NCBI GenBank assembly: GCA_947630695.1
Contig: CANRIM010000004.1
Location: 36,182-100,181, forward strand
Origin: an uncultured Lachnospiraceae bacterium
GTDB lineage: Bacteria; Bacillota; Clostridia; Lachnospirales; Lachnospiraceae
Direction: 5' to 3'
Length of the DNA: 64,000 nucleotides
How positions within the stretch are numbered: the stretch's first letter is position 1; every line of letters begins with the position of its first letter. Shown here piece by piece: positions 1 through 8,905 of the stretch. The notes beneath the pieces are model-generated. The model was not told the DNA's origin. It searched no databases and was given only the letters and a program-made list of their open reading frames with translations. The position numbers and the translations under genes are program-made.

Positions 1-1
1 A

Positions 2-1459
2 CTGGGGGAAAACGGCAGCGGCAAGACCACGCTGATGAATATGATCGCGGGCATCTATTTTCCGGATTCCGGCAGCATTTTCATTGACGGCAAAGAAGTG
101 GTGATTGCATCGCCGAAGGACGCTTTTCAGTATAAGATCGGAATGATTCACCAGCACTTCAAGCTGGTGGACGTCTTTACTGCCACGGAAAATATCGTGC
201 TGGGGCTGGAAGAAAAATACGATGTGAAAAACGCCTCGGCCAAAGTGAAGGAAATCAGCGAGAAATACGGATTTGAAATCGATCCCGATAAGAAAATCTA
301 TGAGATGTCCGTTTCCGAAAAGCAGACGGTGGAAATCATCAAAGTGCTGTACCGGGGCGCCGATATCCTGATTCTGGACGAACCCACGGCGGTGCTGACA
401 CCCCAGGAGACCCAGAAGCTGTTTGCGGTGCTGCGCAGAATGCGGGATGACGGCAAAGCCATTATCATTATCACCCATAAGCTGCACGAGGTCTTAAGCC
501 TGTCAGATCAGGTGGCGGTGCTGCGCAAAGGCGAATACATCGGCACGGTCAAAACCGCCGAGACGAATGAAACCCTGCTGACGGAAATGATGGTAGGGAA
601 GAAGATCAGCCTGAATATCACCAGAGACGAGCCGAAACATCCGGAAGACCGGCTGGTGGTGGAGGATATTACCTGTATGAACCGGGACGGCGCAACGATT
701 CTGGATCACGTGTCGTTTACGGCCAGATCCGGTGAAATCTTAGGCATCGCCGGCATCGCCGGAAGCGGACAGCGGGAACTGCTGGAGGCCATCGCGGGAC
801 TGCAGCATATCGATTCCGGCAGTATTTTATATCACAATCCCAAAACGAAGCAGACGGACAATCTGCGGGACAAAACCCCGCTGCAGATCCGGGCATTGGG
901 AGTCCGGCTTTCCTTCGTGCCGGAGGATCGTCTGGGCATGGGACTGGTCGGCAATATGGACATCGTGGATAATATGATGCTGCGCAGTTATCGCCGGGGA
1001 AAAACCATGTTCCTGCAGCGGAAACCGCCGAAAGATCTGGCGGAGACCATTATCCGGCAGCTGGAAGTGGTGACGCCCAGCGTCAGTACGCCGGTGCGGA
1101 GACTTTCCGGCGGCAACGTGCAGAAGGTACTGGTGGGACGGGAAATTGCCGCGGTGCCCACGGTGCTGATGGCGGCTTACCCGGTGCGCGGCCTGGATAT
1201 CAATTCTTCCTATACGATTTACAATCTGCTGAATGAACAGAAGAAGAACGGCGTGGCGGTGATTTTCGTCGGCGAGGATCTGGACGTGCTGATTGAACTT
1301 TGCGACCGGATCATGGTCATCGGATCGGGTTGTGTCACCGGCGTGGTGGACGGACGGACGGCTACCAAAGAGGAAATCGGTCTTCTGATGACAAAATCTG
1401 TACACGAGGATATGGAGGGAGGTGCGGATCATGTCAAAACCGGAGAAAAAAATGCATGA
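2..1459 (+). CDS. Nucleoside (BMP-family) ABC transporter ATP-binding protein, 5'-truncated
   Basis: Cytoplasmic ATPase with two nucleotide-binding domains, of the sugar/nucleoside importer type that works with BMP lipoproteins (YufO/NupO-like). The reading frame is already open at base 2, where it encodes the first Walker A (GENGSGKTT), so the true start lies upstream of the window. The first domain has a signature SVSEKQ and Walker B LILDEPTAVLTP. The second has a Walker A-like GIAGSGQREL without the lysine, a signature LSGGNVQK, and AAYPVRGLD where a DEPTRGLD motif would normally lie. A degenerate second domain is usual for this family, so only one site is probably fully active. The stop overlaps the start of the permease gene. 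A substrate-binding lipoprotein is expected upstream but is not visible. Nucleoside specificity is inferred from the family. Confidence 0.9.
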   Translation: MGENGSGKTTLMNMIAGIYFPDSGSIFIDGKEVVIASPKDAFQYKIGMIHQHFKLVDVFTATENIVLGLEEKYDVKNASAKVKEISEKYGFEIDPDKKIYEMSVSEKQTVEIIKVLYRGADILILDEPTAVLTPQETQKLFAVLRRMRDDGKAIIIITHKLHEVLSLSDQVAVLRKGEYIGTVKTAETNETLLTEMMVGKKISLNITRDEPKHPEDRLVVEDITCMNRDGATILDHVSFTARSGEILGIAGIAGSGQRELLEAIAGLQHIDSGSILYHNPKTKQTDNLRDKTPLQIRALGVRLSFVPEDRLGMGLVGNMDIVDNMMLRSYRRGKTMFLQRKPPKDLAETIIRQLEVVTPSVSTPVRRLSGGNVQKVLVGREIAAVPTVLMAAYPVRGLDINSSYTIYNLLNEQKKNGVAVIFVGEDLDVLIELCDRIMVIGSGCVTGVVDGRTATKEEIGLLMTKSVHEDMEGGADHVKTGEKNA

Positions 1460-2546
1460 ACCGCTGATACATCTGGTGAAGCGGGATGCGATTCCCTGGT
1501 ATCAGGCCTGGGCAGTTCGCATCATTGCCGTACTGGCGGCGCTGATCTTTTCCGGCATCATTACCATCATTCTGACGGGCTTAAATCCGCTGGAAGTTTA
1601 TCAGAAAATGTTTGAAGGCGCTTTCGGCACGGACCGGAGAATCTGGAACCTGTTCCAGAATGTGGCGATCCTGCTTTGTATTTCTCTGGCGGTGACGCCG
1701 GCCTTTAAAATGCGCTTCTGGAATATCGGCGCGGAAGGACAGGTTCTGATTGGCGGTCTGGCCAGCACGGCCTGCATGATTCTGCTGGGCAACAAGCTTT
1801 CCCAGCCTGTGCTGCTGCTGGTGATTGTGGTCACGAGCATTGCGGCGGGAGCGGTCTGGGCGCTGCTGCCTGCGATTTTCAAAGCATACTGGAATACCAA
1901 TGAAACGCTGTTTACGCTGATGATGAACTATATCGCCATTCAGCTGGTTTCTTATTTTGTTTTTGTCTGGTCGGTGCCCAAGGGCTCCGGCAAGATCGGC
2001 ATTATCAACGGCGATACCCAGGCGGGCTGGCTTCCGGTGCTGGGAGATCAGAAATATCTGCTGAATATTCTGATCGTGCTGGTGATTACCATTGCCATGT
2101 ACGTTTACCTGCGGTTCAGCAAGCAGGGCTATGAGATCTCCGTGGTGGGCGAAAGCGAAAACACCGCCCGCTATATCGGCATCAATGTAAAAAAAGTCGT
2201 CATCCGCACCATGCTGATTTCGGGTGCGATCTGTGGACTGGCTGGTATGCTGCTGGTATCGGGAACGGATCACTCCATTACCCGGGATACCGCCGGCGGC
2301 AGAGGCTTTACGGCCATCATGGTTTCCTGGCTGGCCAAGTTTAATCCGCTGTATATGGTGCTGACGGCCTTCCTGATCGTCTTTCTGGAAAAGGGCGCAT
2401 CGGAAATTTCCACCGCCTTCCGTCTGAACGATTCATTTTCGGAAATCATTACGGGTATTATTATCTTTTTCATCATCGGAAGCGAATTTTTCATCAACTA
2501 TGCGATTCGTTTTCGTAAAATCCGGAAAGGAGGGAAAGCGCAGTGA
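1431..2546 (+). CDS. Nucleoside ABC transporter permease, subunit 1 (YufP/NupP-like)
   Basis: Integral membrane permease of about 371 residues, of the BPD_transp_2 family that pairs with BMP-type nucleoside importers. A short cytoplasmic N-terminus is followed by a first hydrophobic helix at about residues 25-45 and several more to the C-terminus. The motifs RFWNIGAEGQ (residues 80-100) and VVGESENTARYIGIN (near 235) are typical of the family. I chose ATG 1431 over GTG 1422 because GGAGG at 1418-1422 lies eight bases before 1431. It overlaps the ATPase gene by 29 bases and the second permease gene by four, so the three genes are translationally coupled. Confidence 0.9.
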   Translation: MSKPEKKMHEPLIHLVKRDAIPWYQAWAVRIIAVLAALIFSGIITIILTGLNPLEVYQKMFEGAFGTDRRIWNLFQNVAILLCISLAVTPAFKMRFWNIGAEGQVLIGGLASTACMILLGNKLSQPVLLLVIVVTSIAAGAVWALLPAIFKAYWNTNETLFTLMMNYIAIQLVSYFVFVWSVPKGSGKIGIINGDTQAGWLPVLGDQKYLLNILIVLVITIAMYVYLRFSKQGYEISVVGESENTARYIGINVKKVVIRTMLISGAICGLAGMLLVSGTDHSITRDTAGGRGFTAIMVSWLAKFNPLYMVLTAFLIVFLEKGASEISTAFRLNDSFSEIITGIIIFFIIGSEFFINYAIRFRKIRKGGKAQ

Positions 2547-3532
2547 TTACAGCATTCATACAGCGTGCCGTCATGCAGGGCATTCCGCTGCTGTACGGCT
2601 CCACCGGAGAAATTATTACGGAAAAATCGGGACACCTGAATCTGGGCATTCCCGGTATCATGTACGTGGGCGGCATCAGCGGCGTCATCGGCGCTTTTGC
2701 CTATGAAAATGCCTGCACCTCCGCCGGACACGGGATGAACGGGGCGCTGGCCATCCTGATTCCTTTCCTGTCCTGCCTGCTGGGGTCTTTGCTGATGGGC
2801 CTGATTTACTGTTTCCTGACGGTAACGCTTCGGGCCAACCAGAACGTGACCGGTCTGGCGCTCACCACATTCGGCGTGGGCTTCGGCAACTTTTTCGGCG
2901 GCTCTTTGATCAAACTGACCGGAAGTGAACTGCCGTCCATTACACTGACCAAAACCAGTGATTTTTTCAGGACTTCACTGCCCTTTGCCAAAAACCTTGG
3001 GTGGTTTGGACAGGTGTTCCTTTCCTACGGATTTCTGGCCTATCTGGCAGTGGCCATCTCCATTGCCGCGGCGATTTTCTTAAGCCGGACAAGAAAGGGC
3101 CTGCATCTGCGGGCTGTGGGAGAAAATCCCGCCACAGCCGATGCGGCAGGCATCAATGTGGAACGGTATAAATATCTGTCCACCTGTATCGGCAGTATGA
3201 TCGCCGGCCTGGGCGGACTGTACTATGTCATGGATTATGCAAACGGCATCTGGTCCAATGACGCTTTTGGCGACAGAGGCTGGCTGGCCATCGCACTGGT
3301 CATCTTTGCGGTCTGGAAGCCGGGCATCGCCATTTTGGGTTCCTTCCTCTTTGGCGGCCTGTATATTGTGCATAACTACATTCCCAATCTGGATTTCAGC
3401 AAACAGGAGCTGTTTAAAATGGCGCCGTATCTGGTGACGATTCTCGTACTGGTCATCATCAGTATGCGGAAGAAGCGGGAAAATCAGCCGCCGCAGCATC
3501 TGGGGCTGAACTATTTCAGAGAAGAACGGTAA
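2543..3532 (+). CDS. Nucleoside ABC transporter permease, subunit 2 (YufQ/NupQ-like)
   Basis: Second integral membrane permease (329 residues) of the BMP-type nucleoside importer. It starts at GTG 2543 within a GTGA overlap with the preceding gene, with AAAGGAGGG about ten bases upstream. The N-terminal stretch STGEIITEKSGHLNLGIPG is the usual subunit-2 motif, matching the NIGAEGQ motif of subunit 1, and the later AVGENPATADAAGINV corresponds to the GES motif of its partner. About eight to nine hydrophobic segments can be counted. It closes the importer operon; a separate RBS and an unrelated exporter gene follow 36 bases later without a clear terminator. Confidence 0.9.
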   Translation: MITAFIQRAVMQGIPLLYGSTGEIITEKSGHLNLGIPGIMYVGGISGVIGAFAYENACTSAGHGMNGALAILIPFLSCLLGSLLMGLIYCFLTVTLRANQNVTGLALTTFGVGFGNFFGGSLIKLTGSELPSITLTKTSDFFRTSLPFAKNLGWFGQVFLSYGFLAYLAVAISIAAAIFLSRTRKGLHLRAVGENPATADAAGINVERYKYLSTCIGSMIAGLGGLYYVMDYANGIWSNDAFGDRGWLAIALVIFAVWKPGIAILGSFLFGGLYIVHNYIPNLDFSKQELFKMAPYLVTILVLVIISMRKKRENQPPQHLGLNYFREER

Positions 3533-3568
3533 AAGAAAGCTGCATGGATAGAAAGGGGAATTATATTC

Positions 3569-6244
3569 ATGCTGGAAATTAGAAATTTGACCAAAATATA
3601 TCATGCGGGTCGTAAAAATGCTGTGACTGCACTGCGTCAGATTTCTTTATCCCTGCCGGATACAGGGATGATATTTTTGCTGGGAAAATCAGGAAGCGGC
3701 AAGACGACGCTTTTAAATCTGATCGGCGCGTTGGATACGGCAAATGAAGGAGACATTTTGCTGGACGGCGCGCCGTTTTCTTCATTCAGCACCTCACAAT
3801 ATGATGCTTACCGCAATACCTGTGTCGGATTCGTCTTTCAGGAATACAATCTGCTGGAAGAATTCAGCGTCGAAAAAAATGTTGCGTTGGCACTGGAAAT
3901 GCAGGGTGCGGGGCAGATTAAGGAACGTGTGGATGAAGCGCTTGCGCAGGTAAGTTTACAGGAGTATGCAGGAAGAAAACCAGGAGAATTATCCGGCGGT
4001 CAGAGACAGCGTGTGGCGATTGCAAGAACGATTGTCAAAAATCCCAGAATCGTCCTTGCAGACGAACCCACCGGCGCGCTGGATTCGCAAACCGGAGAAC
4101 AGATTTTGACGATATTGCGAAAACTGTCTGAAGACAGGCTGGTTATCGTAGTGACCCATGACAGAAATTCGGCAGAAAAGTATGCAGACCGAATGATTGA
4201 GTTATCTGACGGAAAAGTGTTATCCGACAGTGAACCGAAGAACGTATCGGCAGTTTCCAATAAAACGATGTCTTTGCACTCCGGAAGATTATCTGCAAAA
4301 TCGGCATTCCGTATCGGCTGGAACAGTATTTTGCAGAAAAAAATCCGTTTTTTAGCAGTATTACTATTATCAACAATATCCTTTTTGTTGTTCGGAATGT
4401 CGGATATGCTGAGCAACTTTGATCGACAGGATACGCTGATACATACCTTGCAGGATGAAGATGCAAAATGCGTCACTCTGCGCAAAGAGAAAAGCATCAG
4501 CAAAGGAAGCAGTGAAGCCGGATACAGTGACGGCTTTTTGCTGAGTGAAGAAGAAGTGGAGACGTTGGAAGAAAAAACCGGAGCGCTATGCAAAGGCGTG
4601 TATATTCCACCCATTGCCAGTCGGAATATCGAATACAATTATAAATCGAAAATTTCCGGCAGCAGCTTTGATTATGTTCGTGAGATTTCCGGTTTTGTAG
4701 AGTTTTCAGAAGATGAACTGGATCATTTTGGGTGTTCTCTTGTGGCGGGAAAGATGCCCGATGCATCCGGACGGGAAATTGCTATCAGTAAATATCTGTA
4801 TGATTCCTTTGCAAAAGTGGGGTATGCTGCCTATACCGGACCCAGATTCAAATTTTATACGGACGGAAATGAAAGTGAACCGTCGCTCATTCTTTCATGG
4901 GATGAATATCATGATCCGAAGAACTTTCGTGAGGATGTTTTAGTAGAAAGCCTTGGCAATGAAACGTATCATTATATGGATAGAGACCATCTTGCAGCAT
5001 ACAAAAAACAGGTAAAGGACTATGCTGATTTGATTGGTGAAAATCTTTTTATTGCCGGGAGAAATTATACGATAACCGGAATTATCGATACGGGCTTTAA
5101 TGTCAGCCGATATCAGAAACAGAAGTTTTCCAAGGAAGAAAACAGCGGCGAACTGGCCCAACTGCATACTGTTATGCTGGAAGGAGAACTGGATTTTTCC
5201 AGAAAATACGGATTAAGTTGTACGGTGTTTGTCGGAAAGGGCGGCCTTGATGTAATTGCATCCTTTTATCCTTCCGTTGTTATGTTAAATAATGCAGAAC
5301 TGACTTTTCAAAACGAACAACATGCTTATACCGGAAATGCTATTTTTCGTATTTCCGATCTGAACCAGGTAGAACTGCCTGTCATGAATACGGTTCTGGA
5401 ACATTCGGATCACTGTTTCATTACAAAGCTGCGTTCCGAAGTGTCTTTTGTGTCTGAATTAAAACAGAAGGAAGTTATTTTTTCAGTAGAGGATTATTCT
5501 CAGGACGGAACAGGACAGACATTTTCGATGCGGGTTTCCGATCAAGACGGGGAGTTGACAGAAGAGGGCTACATATGCATGCAGACATTTGAGGAATTCG
5601 GCGAAGTATATCAGCATCCCTACTGGCTCAATGGTGCTATATTGGTCTCTGACGATTTGTTTGAGCGGCTCAGTGAAGGGAGAGAGGGCATGTATGCCTA
5701 CGCTGTATCATCCTTTCCGAAAAAGAATGGGCAAATAAAAAAATTTGCAAATATTTGCGGTAAGACAGAAAATGGAATACGTTACCCCATTATCGGTGCC
5801 GTTACATTTGAAATGAACACGCTGGAAGACAATCTGAATACTTTTGCCCGGATTTTTGGCTATGCTGGACTGGGAATTGGTATATTTTCTGTAATTCTCT
5901 TTTTTCAGTTTATTTCCATTAGTATCGTGGGTAAAAAGAGAGAAATTGGTATTATGCGAGCATTGGGCGCGGGAAAGGGCGTTATCTTTCAAATTTTTTT
6001 CATGGAAAGCCTGCTGCTGGCCATATTGACCTTTTTGCTGGCGGGTGCAGCTTGCGGAGCCGGAGCTGTTTTTGCCAATCGTATTCTGTGGGAAGATTTT
6101 GATATTATGCTTTCTGTTTTTCGATTCGGCATAAGGCAGATTGTCCTGCTGTTTGGATTAAGTATTTTCACAGCGGTGATTTCCAGTGCTGTCCCCATTG
6201 CAAAAATTGTACACGAAAAACCGATCGACGCCATCCGGATATAG
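3569..6244 (+). CDS. Fused MacB-like ABC transporter (ATPase plus FtsX-type permease)
   Basis: Single-chain type VII (MacB/LolCDE-like) ABC protein of 891 residues. Residues 1-225 form the ATPase, with Walker A GKSGSGKTT near 37-45, signature LSGGQRQRVAIART, Walker [13 protein letters not shown], and a switch histidine in VVTHD. One membrane helix follows at about 260-280, then a large extracytoplasmic region to about 760, then three C-terminal helices with the FtsX motif KKREIGIMRALGAGKG. Transporters of this class drive extracytoplasmic work or export peptides and antibiotics rather than import; the substrate here is unknown. No adaptor or two-component system lies beside it. The gene is less GC-rich than the nucleoside transporter before it, which could reflect transfer. 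Confidence 0.88.
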   Translation: MLEIRNLTKIYHAGRKNAVTALRQISLSLPDTGMIFLLGKSGSGKTTLLNLIGALDTANEGDILLDGAPFSSFSTSQYDAYRNTCVGFVFQEYNLLEEFSVEKNVALALEMQGAGQIKERVDEALAQVSLQEYAGRKPGELSGGQRQRVAIARTIVKNPRIVLADEPTGALDSQTGEQILTILRKLSEDRLVIVVTHDRNSAEKYADRMIELSDGKVLSDSEPKNVSAVSNKTMSLHSGRLSAKSAFRIGWNSILQKKIRFLAVLLLSTISFLLFGMSDMLSNFDRQDTLIHTLQDEDAKCVTLRKEKSISKGSSEAGYSDGFLLSEEEVETLEEKTGALCKGVYIPPIASRNIEYNYKSKISGSSFDYVREISGFVEFSEDELDHFGCSLVAGKMPDASGREIAISKYLYDSFAKVGYAAYTGPRFKFYTDGNESEPSLILSWDEYHDPKNFREDVLVESLGNETYHYMDRDHLAAYKKQVKDYADLIGENLFIAGRNYTITGIIDTGFNVSRYQKQKFSKEENSGELAQLHTVMLEGELDFSRKYGLSCTVFVGKGGLDVIASFYPSVVMLNNAELTFQNEQHAYTGNAIFRISDLNQVELPVMNTVLEHSDHCFITKLRSEVSFVSELKQKEVIFSVEDYSQDGTGQTFSMRVSDQDGELTEEGYICMQTFEEFGEVYQHPYWLNGAILVSDDLFERLSEGREGMYAYAVSSFPKKNGQIKKFANICGKTENGIRYPIIGAVTFEMNTLEDNLNTFARIFGYAGLGIGIFSVILFFQFISISIVGKKREIGIMRALGAGKGVIFQIFFMESLLLAILTFLLAGAACGAGAVFANRILWEDFDIMLSVFRFGIRQIVLLFGLSIFTAVISSAVPIAKIVHEKPIDAIRI

Positions 6245-6293
6245 CTGAAACGATTATTATTTAAGAAAATATGATAAAAGGGAATTGTATGAG

Positions 6294-6836
6294 ATGAAGA
6301 AAGAAATAGAACAAATGAAGCGTCTGGCGCTGGAAAACGGTTTCTTTGAGGCTGGGGTGCTGGACATCAGTGCATTGGTCTATGCGCCGCAAATTCGGGA
6401 AATCTGTGAAACGAACCGATGCGGCGCTTACGGAAAGCTTTGGGTTTGCCCGCCGGCCATCGGCACTCTTGCAGAATGTAAGGAACGGGTGGAACAGTAT
6501 CAGTCCATGCTGCTGTTCAGCGCAAAATTTGATCTGGAGGATCCCTTTGATTATGAGGGGATGATGGATGGCGTGGGGCGTTTTCAGAAAATGATCGAAG
6601 CCTTTGATGCACAGGTCCGGCCCCTGACGGATACGTATTTGCTGCTGGCCAACGGCGGCTGCGGGAATTGTAAGGCCTGCACCTGCCCGGACGCACCCTG
6701 CCGGTTTCCGGAAAAAGCCTTTCAGGCACTGGAAGGCTATGGATTTGACGTTAGCGCGCTGGCCGCTGCGGCAGGGATGCATTACCACAACGGCGCCAAT
6801 ACGATGACGTATTTTGGCGCCCTTCTGTTTTCTTGA
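6294..6836 (+). CDS. DUF2284 cysteine-rich putative metal-binding protein
   Basis: Soluble protein of about 180 residues of the DUF2284 family, annotated only as a predicted metal-binding protein. Two cysteine clusters are visible: CETNRCGAYGKLWVCPP near residue 40 and GGCGNCKACTCPDAPC near residue 125. The second could bind an iron-sulfur cluster or zinc. ATG 6294 is preferred to the in-frame TTG 6285, because AAAAGGGA at 6276-6283 lies ten bases before 6294 and directly abuts the TTG. It lies 49 bases after the ABC exporter gene and could be co-transcribed. No function is known to me. Confidence 0.8.
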   Translation: MKKEIEQMKRLALENGFFEAGVLDISALVYAPQIREICETNRCGAYGKLWVCPPAIGTLAECKERVEQYQSMLLFSAKFDLEDPFDYEGMMDGVGRFQKMIEAFDAQVRPLTDTYLLLANGGCGNCKACTCPDAPCRFPEKAFQALEGYGFDVSALAAAAGMHYHNGANTMTYFGALLFS

Positions 6837-6896
6837 TAAAATCCAGTCTGGCTCGTTATTGGTCAGTATGTTAATTACTATGATTCCGGTTTGGGA

Positions 6897-7898
6897 TTAC
6901 TGGTAATTGGATGAAATTGAAAGAGGATAGTTTGACCATGCATCATTATTCATTAGTTTTGCTTGAATATCCATCAGTGCTTTCATCGCAGTACAATATT
7001 CTATCCGATCACAGTCACGAAGGACATATTGTCTTTGCATTATTTCATAGGCTGTTTTTACATTAAAATTATTGGCAGTATCTGTAAAGAAATGAAACTC
7101 TGACGGGATCACTCCGGGAATCCCGTCTCTGCGTTCTGTTTCTTCCGACATGCGTATCTGTAAAAGTCTTTTCATCTGCAGTGTATCACAAAGAAGCGTT
7201 TGTATTTGTATAATTCCGTTCAAAACTGTCAGGTCATAAATATGTTTTGCGGCTTCAAAAGCACGATGAGGATCATCGGATTTGCGTACATAGGCTTCGG
7301 CGGCAAAAAGCTTGTCTATAAAAATACGTTCTATGGTGATTGTTTGTATTTCGAAAGGCTTTACATCATATCGAGTTTCCAATATCCGCTTCTCTGTATC
7401 AGTTGCAAGATCATACAACATTGGGGCAATTTCCAGTTTCGTTACAGGTTCACTGATGGTAAAAGAAGTTGCTTCAATTTTTAGTTTTCCAAAACGCTGC
7501 AAAGTATCGTCTGTATCATAAACTGTCACAGGATGATACGTGTATACGGCAATCACTTCTGAACGATTCGTTTTACCCAAAGATCGGTCTCTAGGCAGGG
7601 AATTATATTTTTTTGTAGCATTTTCCAAACGTTTATTATTTTGAGAGGTCGTGCAATTCTTTGTGTCTACAGAAAGATCGATGTCCTCTGAAAAACGGTT
7701 GGTTGTTTTGAGCGCTTTATATAAAGCTGTGCCGCCTTTGAAATAAGCAGGCAGACCGTCATTTTGTTTTTCTGCCAGTTCAGAGAGAATGAGGACAACA
7801 TAATAATCCTTTTCAAGAACGTCAGAACGGTATCCGGTTTTGTTGTGAATATTTTCTATCAGGACACGAAATGCGTCGGAATCCATATGAAGGTTCAT
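6897..7898 (-). CDS. AbiEii/AbiGii-family nucleotidyltransferase toxin
   Basis: Toxin of a type IV-like AbiE toxin-antitoxin system, 333 residues. AbiEii proteins are DNA polymerase beta-like nucleotidyltransferases that block growth and can cause phage abortive infection. The nucleotidyltransferase core is visible as FKGGTALYKAL near residues 54-64, followed by RFSEDIDLS with its paired aspartates. Further conserved blocks are KLEIAPMLYD and ERIFIDKLFAAEAYV, with KHIYDL after them. The start overlaps the last four bases of the antitoxin gene, the standard AbiE arrangement. The pair lies in AT-rich DNA between GC-richer genes, which suggests acquisition. Family assignment is strong; phage defence has not been shown. 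Confidence 0.88.
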   Translation of the reverse strand: MNLHMDSDAFRVLIENIHNKTGYRSDVLEKDYYVVLILSELAEKQNDGLPAYFKGGTALYKALKTTNRFSEDIDLSVDTKNCTTSQNNKRLENATKKYNSLPRDRSLGKTNRSEVIAVYTYHPVTVYDTDDTLQRFGKLKIEATSFTISEPVTKLEIAPMLYDLATDTEKRILETRYDVKPFEIQTITIERIFIDKLFAAEAYVRKSDDPHRAFEAAKHIYDLTVLNGIIQIQTLLCDTLQMKRLLQIRMSEETERRDGIPGVIPSEFHFFTDTANNFNVKTAYEIMQRQYVLRDCDRIEYCTAMKALMDIQAKLMNNDAWSNYPLSISSNYQ

Positions 7899-8548
7899 TG
7901 TATATCTCCTTCGCTTGCCGTATGTGCAAGCTGTAATATTGTTTTTTTGTTGTAGTATTTGTCCGCAAGAGAAAGAAGCAATTCATACTTCAGTTTCATT
8001 TGATGAATATAGTCTGTCAATACTTTATATGGATGGATGGCATCTATGGGGGCTTTATCCATTAAATCCAGAACATCAAGAAATTGTAAATATGCCTTGT
8101 TTGTTTCATTGATAGTTGTTTTGGGAGGGCGAATAATAACATTGAGTTTATAATCTGTACGGGTACAGTCAGTGGCTTTGTTGGTCGCAATGCATCGCTG
8201 GTTCGGTAATTGTGTTGTAAGACCCATACGATGGAGTATTGTATAGCCTGTTTCATATCCGATGTCCGGTAAAAGATATTTATCAGCGATCAGGCGTTCT
8301 GTGTTGATGCCTGCTTCGCCAAAAGGTGTTACCACAGTAAAATAATAAATTCCTTTCTGATGAAACCGGAGATTGGAAATTTTCTTTTCATCCATCATTC
8401 TTTTGAACACCACAGCAGTGGCAGCGACAGCTTCTTTTTGATTTAATCCATATGCGTCTGCAAGTTTTGCTGCAATATCACTTGTATAGATCGGTTGTCC
8501 TGTTTCAAAGTTTTTTAATCGAAGATATATGAATTCTGTGTAAGTCAT
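7895..8548 (-). CDS. AbiEi-type antitoxin and repressor (DUF6088-like)
   Basis: Protein of 217 residues directly upstream of the AbiEii toxin, with a four-base ATGA overlap. The N-terminal half, with YTSDIAAKLADAYGL near residues 20-34 and KKISNLRFHQKGIYYF near 57-72, looks like a winged-helix DNA-binding region. The C-terminal half contains KLNVIIRPP and is the expected effector-neutralising domain. AbiEi proteins neutralise AbiEii and repress their own promoter by binding inverted repeats. RBS AAGGAG lies about ten bases before ATG 8548. The AT-rich inverted sequences at about 8568-8632 are candidate operators. The assignment rests on gene order plus weak similarity, so it is less certain than that of the toxin. 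Confidence 0.75.
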   Translation of the reverse strand: MTYTEFIYLRLKNFETGQPIYTSDIAAKLADAYGLNQKEAVAATAVVFKRMMDEKKISNLRFHQKGIYYFTVVTPFGEAGINTERLIADKYLLPDIGYETGYTILHRMGLTTQLPNQRCIATNKATDCTRTDYKLNVIIRPPKTTINETNKAYLQFLDVLDLMDKAPIDAIHPYKVLTDYIHQMKLKYELLLSLADKYYNKKTILQLAHTASEGDIQ

Positions 8549-8905
8549 CAGGTATAACTCCTTGCGTGATATATTATAACCGATTTTTTAAAAAATATTT
8601 CGTTGTTATTATATCAAATAATATATTCATTGTCTACAGATATTCTTTAATTGCCTGGAATAATAGCACTGGCAGTGATTTCAATGAGATTCCGAGGTGC
8701 TTTGAAACAGGAATAAAACCAGAAAATCCGGAAACAATGAGGAGGGAACAACAAAAAAGAAGTTCACAGAAACTTCACAGAAAAATTAGCACTCAACGGT
8801 TGACATTGCTAATAAATGTGCTATTATACATATAACAGCTAGAGCAAGAGGCACAGGAAAGCAAAGGCTGTATATATTAATTCATCATGAATGGAGGAAT
8901 GAACG
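8549..8905. promoter_or_regulatory. Divergent intergenic region between abiE pair and hsp20
   Basis: This 357-base AT-rich gap separates the divergent antitoxin and hsp20 genes. On the minus strand a TATAAT-like box (RC of 8574-8579) precedes the antitoxin RBS, but no convincing -35 was found. AT-rich arms around ATATATTAT (8571-8579) and AATAATATAT (8617-8626) are inverted and may bind AbiEi. The plus-strand hsp20 promoter and CIRCE operator are listed separately. A plus-strand open frame at 8566-8835 has no RBS and no recognisable family. Confidence 0.45.
8786..8827 (+). promoter_or_regulatory. Sigma-A promoter overlapping a CIRCE (HrcA) operator for hsp20
   Basis: TTAGCACTC (8786-8794), nine bases, then CATTGCTAA (8804-8812) matches the CIRCE consensus TTAGCACTC-N9-GAGTGCTAA, with 9/9 in the left arm and 7/9 in the right. 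A promoter TTGACA (8800-8805), 16 bases, TATTAT (8822-8827) lies within and just after it, so bound HrcA would cover the -35 box. CIRCE normally controls groE and dnaK operons. The predicted result is HrcA repression of hsp20 relieved by heat or misfolded protein. Confidence 0.85.

Noticed and set aside
8566..8835. Plus-strand 89-codon open frame before hsp20
   Set aside because: It runs through the CIRCE/promoter region, has no RBS and encodes no recognisable protein.
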